Notes under the pieces: model-generated
Told to the model about the DNA's origin: nothing
The model's input: only the letters and a program-made list of their open reading frames with translations
Database searches by the model: none
NCBI GenBank assembly: GCA_937915885.1
Contig: CALGGP010000220.1
Coordinates: 1 to 10,971, forward strand
Length of the DNA: 10,971 nucleotides
DNA from: an uncultured Selenomonadales bacterium
GTDB taxonomy: Bacteria > Bacillota > Negativicutes > Selenomonadales > Selenomonadaceae
Direction of reading: 5' to 3'
Made by a program: the position numbers and the translations under genes
Shown: one piece after another, positions 1-6,341 of the stretch
Layout: every line of letters starts with the position of its first letter
Numbering within the stretch: position 1 is the stretch's first letter

Positions 1-117
1 AAAAAAAGGGGCGCCGCCGACGCGGGTGGGCATGCCTTCCTCGGTTGGGCGCCGGCACCGGTGGGCGGGAGCGTCGACGGCGCCCATATAAAAAAATTTT
101 GGGGAGTGGTCGAATGA
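1..117 (+). CDS. 3' end of an unidentified upstream gene (partial, tentative)
   Basis: The reading frame starting at base 1 is open until a TGA at 115-117. It would encode the last 38 residues of a protein whose start lies beyond the window. The stop overlaps the ATG of the permease gene as ATGA, the usual arrangement for translationally coupled genes in an ABC exporter operon. An upstream ATPase, membrane-fusion or second permease subunit would be expected there. The residues, rich in Gly, Ala and Pro and ending HIKKFWGVVE, match no family I recognise. Bases 8-85 are far richer in GC than the rest of the window. The piece may therefore be a true gene end, a non-coding leader or a contig-edge artefact. 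Confidence 0.3.
   Translation, partial: KKRGAADAGGHAFLGWAPAPVGGSVDGAHIKKFWGVVE
47..85. repeat. 8-bp inverted repeat in GC-rich contig edge
   Basis: GGGCGCCG at 47-54 is matched by its exact reverse complement CGGCGCCC at 78-85, with a 23-base spacer. A further copy of GGGCGCCG lies at 9-16. RNA from the permease strand could fold this into a strong hairpin just before the permease ribosome-binding site. No T-tract typical of a terminator directly follows; the next bases are ATATAAAAAAATTTT. Its role is unknown. Confidence 0.4.
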
Positions 118-1781
118 ATAAATCTGTTACGCCGCTCAACTCTCTGCTCGACGAGATCGGATTTTTATTCTCGGGGCGCGGCATGCCCTATGAAAAGGTC
201 TGCATGACCGTCGCGATGATCATTTCGATATTCTTGTCGGTGCTGATGGGCGGCAACTTCGCAAAGGACGCGCCCGTGGCGATCATCGACCTCGACAATT
301 CGCGCTACAGTCATGAGCTCGCCTCGCGCATCGACGCCTCCGAATACATGCGCGTCACCGACGTGATCAATTCGCCGATGAATGTTGACGAGCTGTTTTA
401 TCGTGACAGCGCCGTTGCCGTCGTCTACTTCCCGCGCGATCTCGAAAAAAATCGTTTCAACGGCTCCGACGGCGCGATCGGCATTTTTTACGACAACACG
501 AATACCGCTCAAACCGCCGACGTCAAGGAAGCGATGAACGAGCTGATTGCGATCGACAACGCGATGAACGCGACGGGCTCCGGCGGCGCGATCAGTCTCA
601 ACACGCGCAATTTATTCAATCCCGCCGGCTCGACATCGAACGCTCAGACGCAAGGCTTTTTATTTTTCTTCGGCGCAATGTTCTTTGTGTTTGCGACGAT
701 CGGAATGGTGCCGCGCCTGCGCATGACGCATCAGCTCGATCGGATATTGATCGAAGGCACGCCGTGGGATTTGATCGTCCGCATCATTCCCTACGCGTTC
801 TGTCTGATCACGTCGTTCTTCGTGGGGCTGGCGATACTCCGCATTTGGGGCGATCTGGTCTTCAGCGGCACGATGATTGAATTTCTGCTCGTGCAAATTT
901 TGTTCGCAATGACGGTCGGAATGTTGAGCCTGTTGTTCGGTTGGACGGCGGCGAACCCGGGCATCGCGTCGAGCCGCATGATTTTATTCATACCCGGCGG
1001 ATTTATATTGGGCGGCGTGACATCTCCGCTGTCGCATCTTCAACCGTGGGTGGTGGCGTTCTCTCATATATTCCCGTTGACGTGGGAATTTCATTTTACG
1101 CGCGACATCATACAACGCGGCGCGCACTTGACGGAGATATCGTCGGAGCTCGGAGCGTTTTTCATCTATATCGCAATCGTGGCAATCCTGTTGAGCGCGC
1201 GATTTTATCACGACCGAAAAAAAATCGTCTCGACGGTGAAAGCCGAGGCGATAAAACATTTGGAGACGCCCGTCGAAAAAACTTGGCAGGATATCAACGT
1301 CGAAAAAATCTTGGTGCCGACGGACGGCTCGGGGCAAGCGTTCAAAGCAGTCAATCAAGCGATCCACTTTGCGGCGGTGTGCGACGCCAAAATTACGTTG
1401 TTGATGTGCGTCGAGATCGATCAAGAGGTGGCGGCGTTCGAGCAGGTGTCGATGGGCGGCTATGTGCCGAATGAATTGAAGGCGGCGGCGCTGCAGTTTT
1501 TGACGGAATTGATCCGAGTGATCCCGAAAGAGATCGACGTCGAGATGCGCGTTGAGATCGGAGCGCCGTCGGAAGTGATCTGTCAGATGGCGGCTCAGGA
1601 GAATTTTGATATGATCGTGATGAGCAGTCAAGGGTTCGGGAGCGTGGCGACGGAAGAAAAAATCGGGCATGTGTCGAGCCACGTGATGGGCAACGCGCCG
1701 TGTCCTGTGATCATCGTCAAGGGCATGCCCGACGATTGGCACGACGAGGAGAATTACATCGATATCGGAGTGCAGACGTGA
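114..1781 (+). CDS. ABC-2 type export permease fused to a C-terminal universal stress protein domain
   Basis: This 555-residue protein joins two modules. Residues 1-370 look like an ABC-2 export permease (YhhJ/YbhR-like): one membrane helix at about 29-48, a large extracytoplasmic domain at 49-180, then five helices near 182-204, 224-245, 256-280, 290-310 and 348-366. The segment with SHIFPLTWEFHFTRD resembles the conserved stretch before the last helix of this family. After a charged linker, residues 397-540 form a Usp domain with the start ILVPTDGS (399-406) and the end CPVIIVK. By helix count the Usp domain faces the cytoplasm. The Usp nucleotide loop is degenerate: SSQGFG at 504-509 replaces the usual G-x-x-G. 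The start ATG at 114 follows GGGGAG (101-106); an in-frame ATG at 45 lacks such a site. The ATPase partner is not in the window and probably lies upstream. Substrate unknown. Confidence 0.85.
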   Translation: MNKSVTPLNSLLDEIGFLFSGRGMPYEKVCMTVAMIISIFLSVLMGGNFAKDAPVAIIDLDNSRYSHELASRIDASEYMRVTDVINSPMNVDELFYRDSAVAVVYFPRDLEKNRFNGSDGAIGIFYDNTNTAQTADVKEAMNELIAIDNAMNATGSGGAISLNTRNLFNPAGSTSNAQTQGFLFFFGAMFFVFATIGMVPRLRMTHQLDRILIEGTPWDLIVRIIPYAFCLITSFFVGLAILRIWGDLVFSGTMIEFLLVQILFAMTVGMLSLLFGWTAANPGIASSRMILFIPGGFILGGVTSPLSHLQPWVVAFSHIFPLTWEFHFTRDIIQRGAHLTEISSELGAFFIYIAIVAILLSARFYHDRKKIVSTVKAEAIKHLETPVEKTWQDINVEKILVPTDGSGQAFKAVNQAIHFAAVCDAKITLLMCVEIDQEVAAFEQVSMGGYVPNELKAAALQFLTELIRVIPKEIDVEMRVEIGAPSEVICQMAAQENFDMIVMSSQGFGSVATEEKIGHVSSHVMGNAPCPVIIVKGMPDDWHDEENYIDIGVQT

Positions 1782-1829
1782 TCCGCGCGGAGCGAAAAAA
1801 TTTTTTCCGTCGAAAGGCGGATTTTTTTC
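1781..1829 (+). terminator. Rho-independent terminator after the permease gene
   Basis: ATCCGC (1781-1786) pairs with GCGGAT (1817-1822). Inside it, CGGA (1788-1791) can pair with TCCG (1806-1809) and AAAAAA (1795-1800) with TTTTTT (1801-1806). A run of seven T follows at 1822-1828. Position and structure fit termination of the permease transcript. The left arm contains the recurrent palindrome TCCGCGCGGA. Confidence 0.6.
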
Positions 1830-1836
1830 TACGACA

Positions 1837-1856
1837 ATCATCACAAAGGTTATGAT
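1837..1856. promoter_or_regulatory. Candidate operator, ATCAT-N10-ATGAT
   Basis: ATCAT at 1837-1841 is the inverse complement of ATGAT at 1852-1856, about 75 bases before the -35 element of the sorbitol operon. It could bind the SorC-family regulator encoded downstream. A 5-bp arm is short and may be chance. Confidence 0.2.
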
Positions 1857-1911
1857 AGCCGCGCATAGGTGACAGTCAAAAAGTTTTTCGGCGTTTTTTC
1901 GCGCAAAATCA

Positions 1912-1927
1912 ATCGGAATAAGCCGAT
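1912..1927. promoter_or_regulatory. Candidate operator, ATCGG-N6-CCGAT, just upstream of the -35
   Basis: ATCGG (1912-1916) and CCGAT (1923-1927) form a 16-base interrupted palindrome ending five bases before the -35 element at 1933. An activator-type site for the operon's own regulator would be expected about here. The support is position and symmetry only. Confidence 0.3.
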
Positions 1928-1932
1928 CGCCG

Positions 1933-1961
1933 TTGCCAACCCGCCAAAATTTTTCTATCAT
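1933..1961 (+). promoter_or_regulatory. SigA-type promoter of the sorbitol operon
   Basis: TTGCCA at 1933-1938 (five of six consensus -35 bases) and TATCAT at 1956-1961 (five of six -10 bases) are separated by exactly 17 bases. Transcription would start near 1968, leaving a leader of about 30 bases before the regulator gene. A small inverted repeat, CTGCA (1962-1966) and TGCAG (1971-1975), spans the expected start point and could be an autoregulatory operator. Confidence 0.7.
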
Positions 1962-2000
1962 CTGCATAACTGCAGGTAGAAGCGAAGGAGGCGAATGAAA

Positions 2001-2939
2001 ATGACACCGACGGAAAAACGCATACTGATTAAAGTTTCCAACATGTATTACATCGAAAACATGAAGCAGAGCGACATCGCAAAACGGCTGGGCGTCAAGC
2101 GGACGACGATCAGCAAATATCTCAAGCGCGCGTTTGAGCGCGGCATTGTCAAAATCAACATCGAGAACGAAAACTATGAGGACCTCGAGGCTGCGATGGA
2201 AAAACGATTCGGGCTGAAGGAAGCGTTCATCGTCTCGAAGAGCTACGATCTGCAGGCAGTCAAACAGTATATGGCGCGCGCCGGATTGAATCTCCTGCGG
2301 CGGATCGTCGCCGACAATCAGGTGATCGGGATCGCTTGGGGCACCAGCGTCCGAGAACTCGTGCGGCTCGCTGAGATCGAAAAAGTTCCCAGGATTTATG
2401 CGGATTTCGTTCCTCTCGACGGCGGTCCGGAGAATATCGACAGCGAATTTCACGTCAACACACTCTGCTATCAATTGGCGCGGGCGTTCGAGTCGCGTTG
2501 CCATTACATTTACGCTCCCGCGATCACTCGAACGGTCGAAATTCGTCAGGCGATCATTCAGGACGTCAACTACGAAAAAATTTCCGCCTTTTGGGATCGT
2601 CTCGATATCGGCATCGTCGGCATCGGCGCGCAAGTCAAGTCGTCGAATCTCGTATGGATGGGCGATTTCGGACGTGAGGCGATCGAAAGTCTGTCGAAAA
2701 CCGGCGCCGTCGGTGAGATTTGCTCGGTGTTCTTCGACAGCAAGGGGCGCGAAGTTCACACCGATTTTTCCGATCGAATCATCGCCGTCGGACTCGACAC
2801 GCTCCGCAATTTGAATTATTCGATCGGCATGGCGGCGTCGCGCGAAAAAGTTTCGGCGATCCTCGGCGCGCTTCGCGGGCAGATCATCAACGTGCTCATC
2901 ACCGACGAGATGACTGCCAAAATTATTCTCAACGAGTAA
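2001..2939 (+). CDS. SorC-family transcriptional regulator with sugar-binding domain, probable sorbitol operon regulator
   Basis: The protein (312 residues from ATG 2001, 314 from ATG 1995) has an N-terminal helix-turn-helix with QSDIAKRLGVKRTTISKYLK. A SorC-type sugar-binding domain follows. Its familiar blocks appear in order: IGIAWGTSVREL, RLDIGIVGIGA, GEICSVFFDSKGREV, RIIAVGLDTLRN, and near the end INVLITDEMTAKIIL. Members of this family bind phosphorylated sugars and switch catabolic operons. Here sorbitol-6-phosphate or fructose-6-phosphate is a plausible effector (inference). AAGGAGG at 1985-1991 lies 9 bases before ATG 2001 but only 3 before ATG 1995, so I prefer 2001. It is the first gene of the operon and ends 13 bases before gutM. 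E. coli uses the DeoR-type SrlR in this role, so this is a different regulator class. Confidence 0.88.
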   Translation: MTPTEKRILIKVSNMYYIENMKQSDIAKRLGVKRTTISKYLKRAFERGIVKINIENENYEDLEAAMEKRFGLKEAFIVSKSYDLQAVKQYMARAGLNLLRRIVADNQVIGIAWGTSVRELVRLAEIEKVPRIYADFVPLDGGPENIDSEFHVNTLCYQLARAFESRCHYIYAPAITRTVEIRQAIIQDVNYEKISAFWDRLDIGIVGIGAQVKSSNLVWMGDFGREAIESLSKTGAVGEICSVFFDSKGREVHTDFSDRIIAVGLDTLRNLNYSIGMAASREKVSAILGALRGQIINVLITDEMTAKIILNE

Positions 2940-2952
2940 GGGGGTGAGATGA

Positions 2953-3342
2953 ATGTTGTCGTGGTTTATAGCGTTGGCGGTGTTCGTTTGGATTTTGCAG
3001 ACGGCGTTCGGCTTTTGGCAATTTAAGAAGTTCAGCAATCATTTAAGGCAGTTGCGCAGCGAAGGTCGAGTGGCGATCGGACGTGCGCGCGGCGGATTTT
3101 CAAGCGGCGTGATCGTCCTGCTCGTCATCGACAATTACTGTCGGATCATCAAAGGCGAGATCATGGAGGGACGGACGGTCTTCGCCGGCTTCAAACCGTT
3201 TGATCATCTGAATGGACTGACATTGTTTGAGCTGAGTGACGACCTTTGCAAAGGTTTGAAATTCAACTTCCAACAGTCGGTCGCCGTCATCAGCGCCAAA
3301 AAAGACTACGACGACTATCAAACCATTCAAACCGGCAAATAA
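2953..3342 (+). CDS. gutM: Glucitol operon activator protein GutM
   Basis: This 129-residue protein fits the GutM/SrlM family in size (about 119-160 residues), content and position. A hydrophobic N-terminal segment (about residues 2-21, SWFIALAVFVWILQTAFGFW) anchors it in the membrane. A cytoplasmic part follows with the GRVAIGRARGGFSSGVIVLLVID block and the FAGFKPFDHLNGLTLFEL stretch. In E. coli, GutM activates transcription of the glucitol operon, and its homologues sit next to sorbitol PTS genes. It starts 13 bases after the regulator stop, with an AAGGGGTGAG ribosome-binding region, and lies 18 bases before srlA. How it would cooperate with a SorC-type rather than DeoR- or PRD-type regulator is not known to me. 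Confidence 0.9.
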   Translation: MLSWFIALAVFVWILQTAFGFWQFKKFSNHLRQLRSEGRVAIGRARGGFSSGVIVLLVIDNYCRIIKGEIMEGRTVFAGFKPFDHLNGLTLFELSDDLCKGLKFNFQQSVAVISAKKDYDDYQTIQTGK

Positions 3343-3360
3343 CGGAAAGGAGAGAAATTT

Positions 3361-3909
3361 ATGGACACAATGGTGCAGTTCGCTCAAGCCTTCATCGGCA
3401 TGTTTAACAAGGGCGGCGAAATTCTTGCGGGCTGGGTGTCGGGAATCATTCCTACGCTCGTCGTGTTGCTCGTCGCCATGAATGCGCTCGTCAAAATGGT
3501 CGGCAATGAGCGAATCGAGAAATTTGCGGGCGTGTGCGCGGGCAATCCGATCTCGCGTTACATCGTGCTGCCGGTGATCGGAGTATTCTTCTTCTGCAAT
3601 CCGATGGGGCTCTCGCTCGGAAAATTCCTGCCGGAGTTTTATAAGCCGTCCTACTATGCGGCATCGACCGGCTCCTGTCACACTCTCAACGGATTGTTCC
3701 CGCACATCAATCCCGGTGAATTATTCGTTTATCTCGGCATTGCCAACGGCATTTCGACGCTCGGGCTCAACACCACCGATTTGGCATTGAGATATCTGCT
3801 GATCGGCATCGTGATCAACTTCCTGCGCGGTTGGGTAACCGACTTCACCACCGCCTACGTTCAGAAACAGCAGGGCATCGAGCTCAGCAAGACACTCAAG
3901 ACCAATTGA
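3361..3909 (+). CDS. srlA: PTS glucitol/sorbitol-specific IIC component (SrlA)
   Basis: The protein has 182 residues (E. coli SrlA has 187) and is strongly hydrophobic. Several membrane helices are visible, for example IIPTLVVLLVAMNAL near 29-43, YIVLPVIGVFFFCNPMGLSL near 66-85 and YLLIGIVINFLRGWV near 144-158. The blocks NPMGLSLGKFLPEFYKPSYY and GSCHTLNGLFPHINPGELFVY are typical of this family. With SrlE it forms the membrane channel that carries sorbitol inward while it is phosphorylated. AAAGGAG lies just before the ATG. It sits 18 bases after gutM and 15 bases before srlE, clearly in one transcript. Confidence 0.95.
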   Translation: MDTMVQFAQAFIGMFNKGGEILAGWVSGIIPTLVVLLVAMNALVKMVGNERIEKFAGVCAGNPISRYIVLPVIGVFFFCNPMGLSLGKFLPEFYKPSYYAASTGSCHTLNGLFPHINPGELFVYLGIANGISTLGLNTTDLALRYLLIGIVINFLRGWVTDFTTAYVQKQQGIELSKTLKTN

Positions 3910-3924
3910 GAGGAGTGAATTTTA

Positions 3925-4947
3925 ATGGCGGATTACAAATCGGTTGTGATCAAGGCGGGCTCGGGCGGCTTCGGCGGTCCTTTGACGATCGTCCCCGACG
4001 CTCACAAAAATAAAGTCGTCTGCATCACCGGCGGAGTGATGTCGCCCGTCGCTCAGCGTATCGCCGAAATGACGGGTTGCGAACTCGTTGACGGTTTTAA
4101 AACTCGAGTGCCCGATGATGAGATCGCGGTGGTGGTGATCGATTGCGGCGGAACATTGCGTTGCGGCATTTACCCGCAGAAGAGAATTTTTACCGTCAAT
4201 TTAAATTCTACCGGACCAAGCGGTCCGCTCGCCGACCACATAAAAGCAGATATCTACGTGAGCGGCGTCAAGCCCGATAACGTTTCGTTCGCCGAGGGAG
4301 TTGCGACTCCCCCGCCTCAACTTGCAGCGGCGGCTCCCGCTCAATCTGCAGGCGACAGCGGCTCGGCGTTCAAGAAGGGCTACGACACGTCGAAGAAGAT
4401 CACCGAGCAGTCGTCGGGATCGCTGATGGCGAAAATCGGTCAGTTCATGGGCGGCATTGTCAGCGTCTTCTACCAAGCCGGGCGCGATAGTGTGAACACC
4501 GTTATTCGCACCATACTCCCGTTCATGGCGTTCGTGTCGATGTTGATCGGCGTCATTCTCGGCACAGGCATCGGTGATGTCATCGCTGCTATTCTCTCGC
4601 CGCTCGCCGGCAACGTCGTCGGATTGGTGATTCTCGCATGCATCTGCTCGTTCCCGTTTCTGTCGCCGTTCCTCGGACCGGGCGCCGTCATCGCTCAGGT
4701 TATCGGCACTCTGATCGGCGTGCAGATCGGGCAGGGCAATATTCCGCCGCATCTGGCACTGCCGGCGCTGTTCGCGATCAACGCTCAGTGCGCTTGCGAC
4801 TTCGTACCTGTCGGGCTCGGTCTGGCGGAAGCTGAAAGTGAGACTGTCGAGGTCGGGGTTCCGAGCGTTTTATACAGTCGATTTTTAACCGGTCCCGTAT
4901 CGGTAATTCTTGCCTACTTCGCAAGTCTGGGTCTTTACGAATCTTGA
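3925..4947 (+). CDS. srlE: PTS glucitol/sorbitol-specific IIBC component (SrlE)
   Basis: This 340-residue protein combines the cytoplasmic IIB domain (about 1-125) with membrane IIC helices (about 180-338). The IIB part holds GSGGFGGPL (12-20), CITGG (33-37) and the conserved DCGGTLRCGIYP block (73-84). One of its cysteines (C74, C80) is the likely phosphoryl acceptor, passing phosphate from IIA to sorbitol. A Pro/Ala-rich linker follows near 130-150. The YDTSKKITEQS motif, LPFMAFVSMLIGVILGTGIG and FPFLSPFLGPGAVIAQVIG then match SrlE closely. It is about 20 residues longer than E. coli SrlE (319), mostly in the linker. GAGAGGAG precedes the ATG. An 89-base gap, larger than the others in the operon, separates it from the next gene. 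Confidence 0.95.
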   Translation: MADYKSVVIKAGSGGFGGPLTIVPDAHKNKVVCITGGVMSPVAQRIAEMTGCELVDGFKTRVPDDEIAVVVIDCGGTLRCGIYPQKRIFTVNLNSTGPSGPLADHIKADIYVSGVKPDNVSFAEGVATPPPQLAAAAPAQSAGDSGSAFKKGYDTSKKITEQSSGSLMAKIGQFMGGIVSVFYQAGRDSVNTVIRTILPFMAFVSMLIGVILGTGIGDVIAAILSPLAGNVVGLVILACICSFPFLSPFLGPGAVIAQVIGTLIGVQIGQGNIPPHLALPALFAINAQCACDFVPVGLGLAEAESETVEVGVPSVLYSRFLTGPVSVILAYFASLGLYES

Positions 4948-5036
4948 TGAGTCCGACGCGCGGGACGACTCCCCCAAGCCTCACGCGCGCCGAGCTCAAA
5001 CATTAACGGACATATTCAAGTTAGGAGGAGTGTTCA

Positions 5037-6254
5037 ATGTCCATCAAGTATTATACCACAAAAATTGCCGAGATCGGCGGGCAAGTCGCAGATTTTATCG
5101 CGGCGGCGAAAATGATCGTCCTGTTCGATAACGAAATGTCTCAAACCTTGCCGGAACTGCGCGATGCATGCGTGCTCCACGCCGACGGCAAGCTCACCGA
5201 CACCGTCAAGCCCGGCGACATTTTCAAGCTCGGCGGCGCCGAGTTCAAAATCCTCAAGGTCGGCTCCGAAGTTCAGAGAAATTTGATGAACCTCGGACAT
5301 ATCAGCATTAAATTTGACGGCGGCGCGGGCGATCTTCTCGAGGGTTCCGTCCACGTCGAAGACAAACCGATCCCCGATGTCAAGGTCGGCGAAGAGATCG
5401 CCTTCATCAAAAACGAAGTCGCCAACATCTCCGCCGACGGCACTTGGCTCGGGCTCAAGGGCAAGACCGCCATCGTCACCGGCGCGGCAAGCGGCATCGG
5501 CAAGGCGGTCGCTCAAGCCTTCCTCGACAACGGCGCCAACGTCGTCGTCTGCGATGTCAATCCCAATGAGCCGTCCTTCGCGCTCGAAAAAAACAGCGGC
5601 AAATTTCTCTACGTCGTCACGGACGTCACCGCTCCCGACTCCGTCAACGCCATGGTCACTGCCGCCAAGAAGAAGTTCGGCAAGCTCGATGTGCTCGTCA
5701 ACAACGCCGGTATCAATATTCCCTGCCTGCTCGTCGACCCGAAAGAACCGCACGGCAAATATGAGCTCAACGACAAAGTCTACGACAAGGTTACCGGCGT
5801 CAACATCAAAGGCGTCTACCTTGTCGCGCAGGCGGTCGGGCATGAGATGATTAAGGACGGCGGCGGCGTCATTATCAATATGAGTTCGGAGTCGGGCTTG
5901 GAAGGTTCCGAAGGACAGAGCATTTACGCGGCGACGAAGAACGCCGTCAACTCTTTTACTCGGTCGTGGGCGAAGGAGCTCGGTAAGCACAACATTCGAG
6001 TCGTCGGCTTGGCGCCCGGCATCATGGAAGCGACGGGACTTCGCACTCTCGCATACGAAGAAGCGCTCGCCTACACGCGCGGCATCACGATTGATGATCT
6101 TCGCAAGGGATATTCTTCGACCAAGACCACACCGCTCGGTCGGAGCGGCAAGCTGAGCGAAGTGGCGGATACGGCGGTCTTCCTTGCAAGCGATCGTGCG
6201 TCGTACATTCACGGCGTCACTCTCAACGTGGCGGGCGGCAAGACTCGCGGATAA
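5037..6254 (+). CDS. srlB: Fusion of sorbitol PTS IIA (SrlB) with sorbitol-6-phosphate 2-dehydrogenase (SDR family)
   Basis: One uninterrupted 405-residue frame encodes two normally separate enzymes. Residues 1-127 are glucitol IIA: H48 in CVLHADGKL aligns with the phosphorylated His of E. coli SrlB (CFIHCHGEL), and GHISIKFDG (87-95) is conserved. Residues 136-405 are a short-chain dehydrogenase with the NAD site TGAASGIG (148-155), NNAG (222-225), S284, and Y297/K301 in YAATK. The long matches GLEGSEGQS, APGIMEATGLRTLAYEEAL and a C-terminal NVAGGKTRG are typical of the sorbitol-6-phosphate dehydrogenases of Gram-positive gut operons. Residue 137 begins WLGLKGKTA, which is close to where free dehydrogenases begin, so the fusion lies near the old gene boundary. 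The protein would take phosphate from HPr for import and then oxidise sorbitol-6-phosphate to fructose-6-phosphate. AGGAGGAG lies 6 bases before the ATG. Confidence 0.93.
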   Translation: MSIKYYTTKIAEIGGQVADFIAAAKMIVLFDNEMSQTLPELRDACVLHADGKLTDTVKPGDIFKLGGAEFKILKVGSEVQRNLMNLGHISIKFDGGAGDLLEGSVHVEDKPIPDVKVGEEIAFIKNEVANISADGTWLGLKGKTAIVTGAASGIGKAVAQAFLDNGANVVVCDVNPNEPSFALEKNSGKFLYVVTDVTAPDSVNAMVTAAKKKFGKLDVLVNNAGINIPCLLVDPKEPHGKYELNDKVYDKVTGVNIKGVYLVAQAVGHEMIKDGGGVIINMSSESGLEGSEGQSIYAATKNAVNSFTRSWAKELGKHNIRVVGLAPGIMEATGLRTLAYEEALAYTRGITIDDLRKGYSSTKTTPLGRSGKLSEVADTAVFLASDRASYIHGVTLNVAGGKTRG

Positions 6255-6290
6255 TAAATCGACAATCCTCACCATGAACAAATAAGAGAG

Positions 6291-6327
6291 CGCGGCGTCG
6301 CCCGATTGAGGGCAACGTCGCGTTTTT
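6291..6327 (+). terminator. Rho-independent terminator of the sorbitol operon
   Basis: A 13-base arm at 6291-6303 pairs with 6310-6322 around the loop GATTGA. The stem has one G-T wobble and one C-A mismatch. TTTTT follows at 6323-6327 and more T-rich sequence continues to 6333. It lies 36 bases after the dehydrogenase stop. The hairpin also falls just beyond the stop of the convergent methyltransferase gene, but the T-run on that strand is poor. Confidence 0.8.
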
Positions 6328-6341
6328 GATTTTGTCGCGGC

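Noticed and set aside
984..3038. Long antisense open frame (684 codons) on the minus strand
   Set aside because: It runs opposite the permease, a terminator, the promoter and the regulator. Its translation is rich in Arg, His and Asp with no recognisable domain. It is a codon-bias shadow.
4944..4970. Hammerhead ribozyme-like core (TTGATGAGTCC ... GGACGA) between srlE and the IIA-dehydrogenase gene
   Set aside because: The stem II arms GTCC/GGAC and the TGATGA string resemble a hammerhead. However, the essential C3 is T and the GAAA after stem II reads GACT, so catalytic bases are missing. It also overlaps the srlE stop codon.
5034..6281. Antisense open frame (415 codons) opposite the IIA-dehydrogenase gene
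   Set aside because: The plus-strand protein is unmistakable, and the antisense translation has low-complexity Asp/Val/Arg/Leu content with no ribosome-binding site. It is a shadow.
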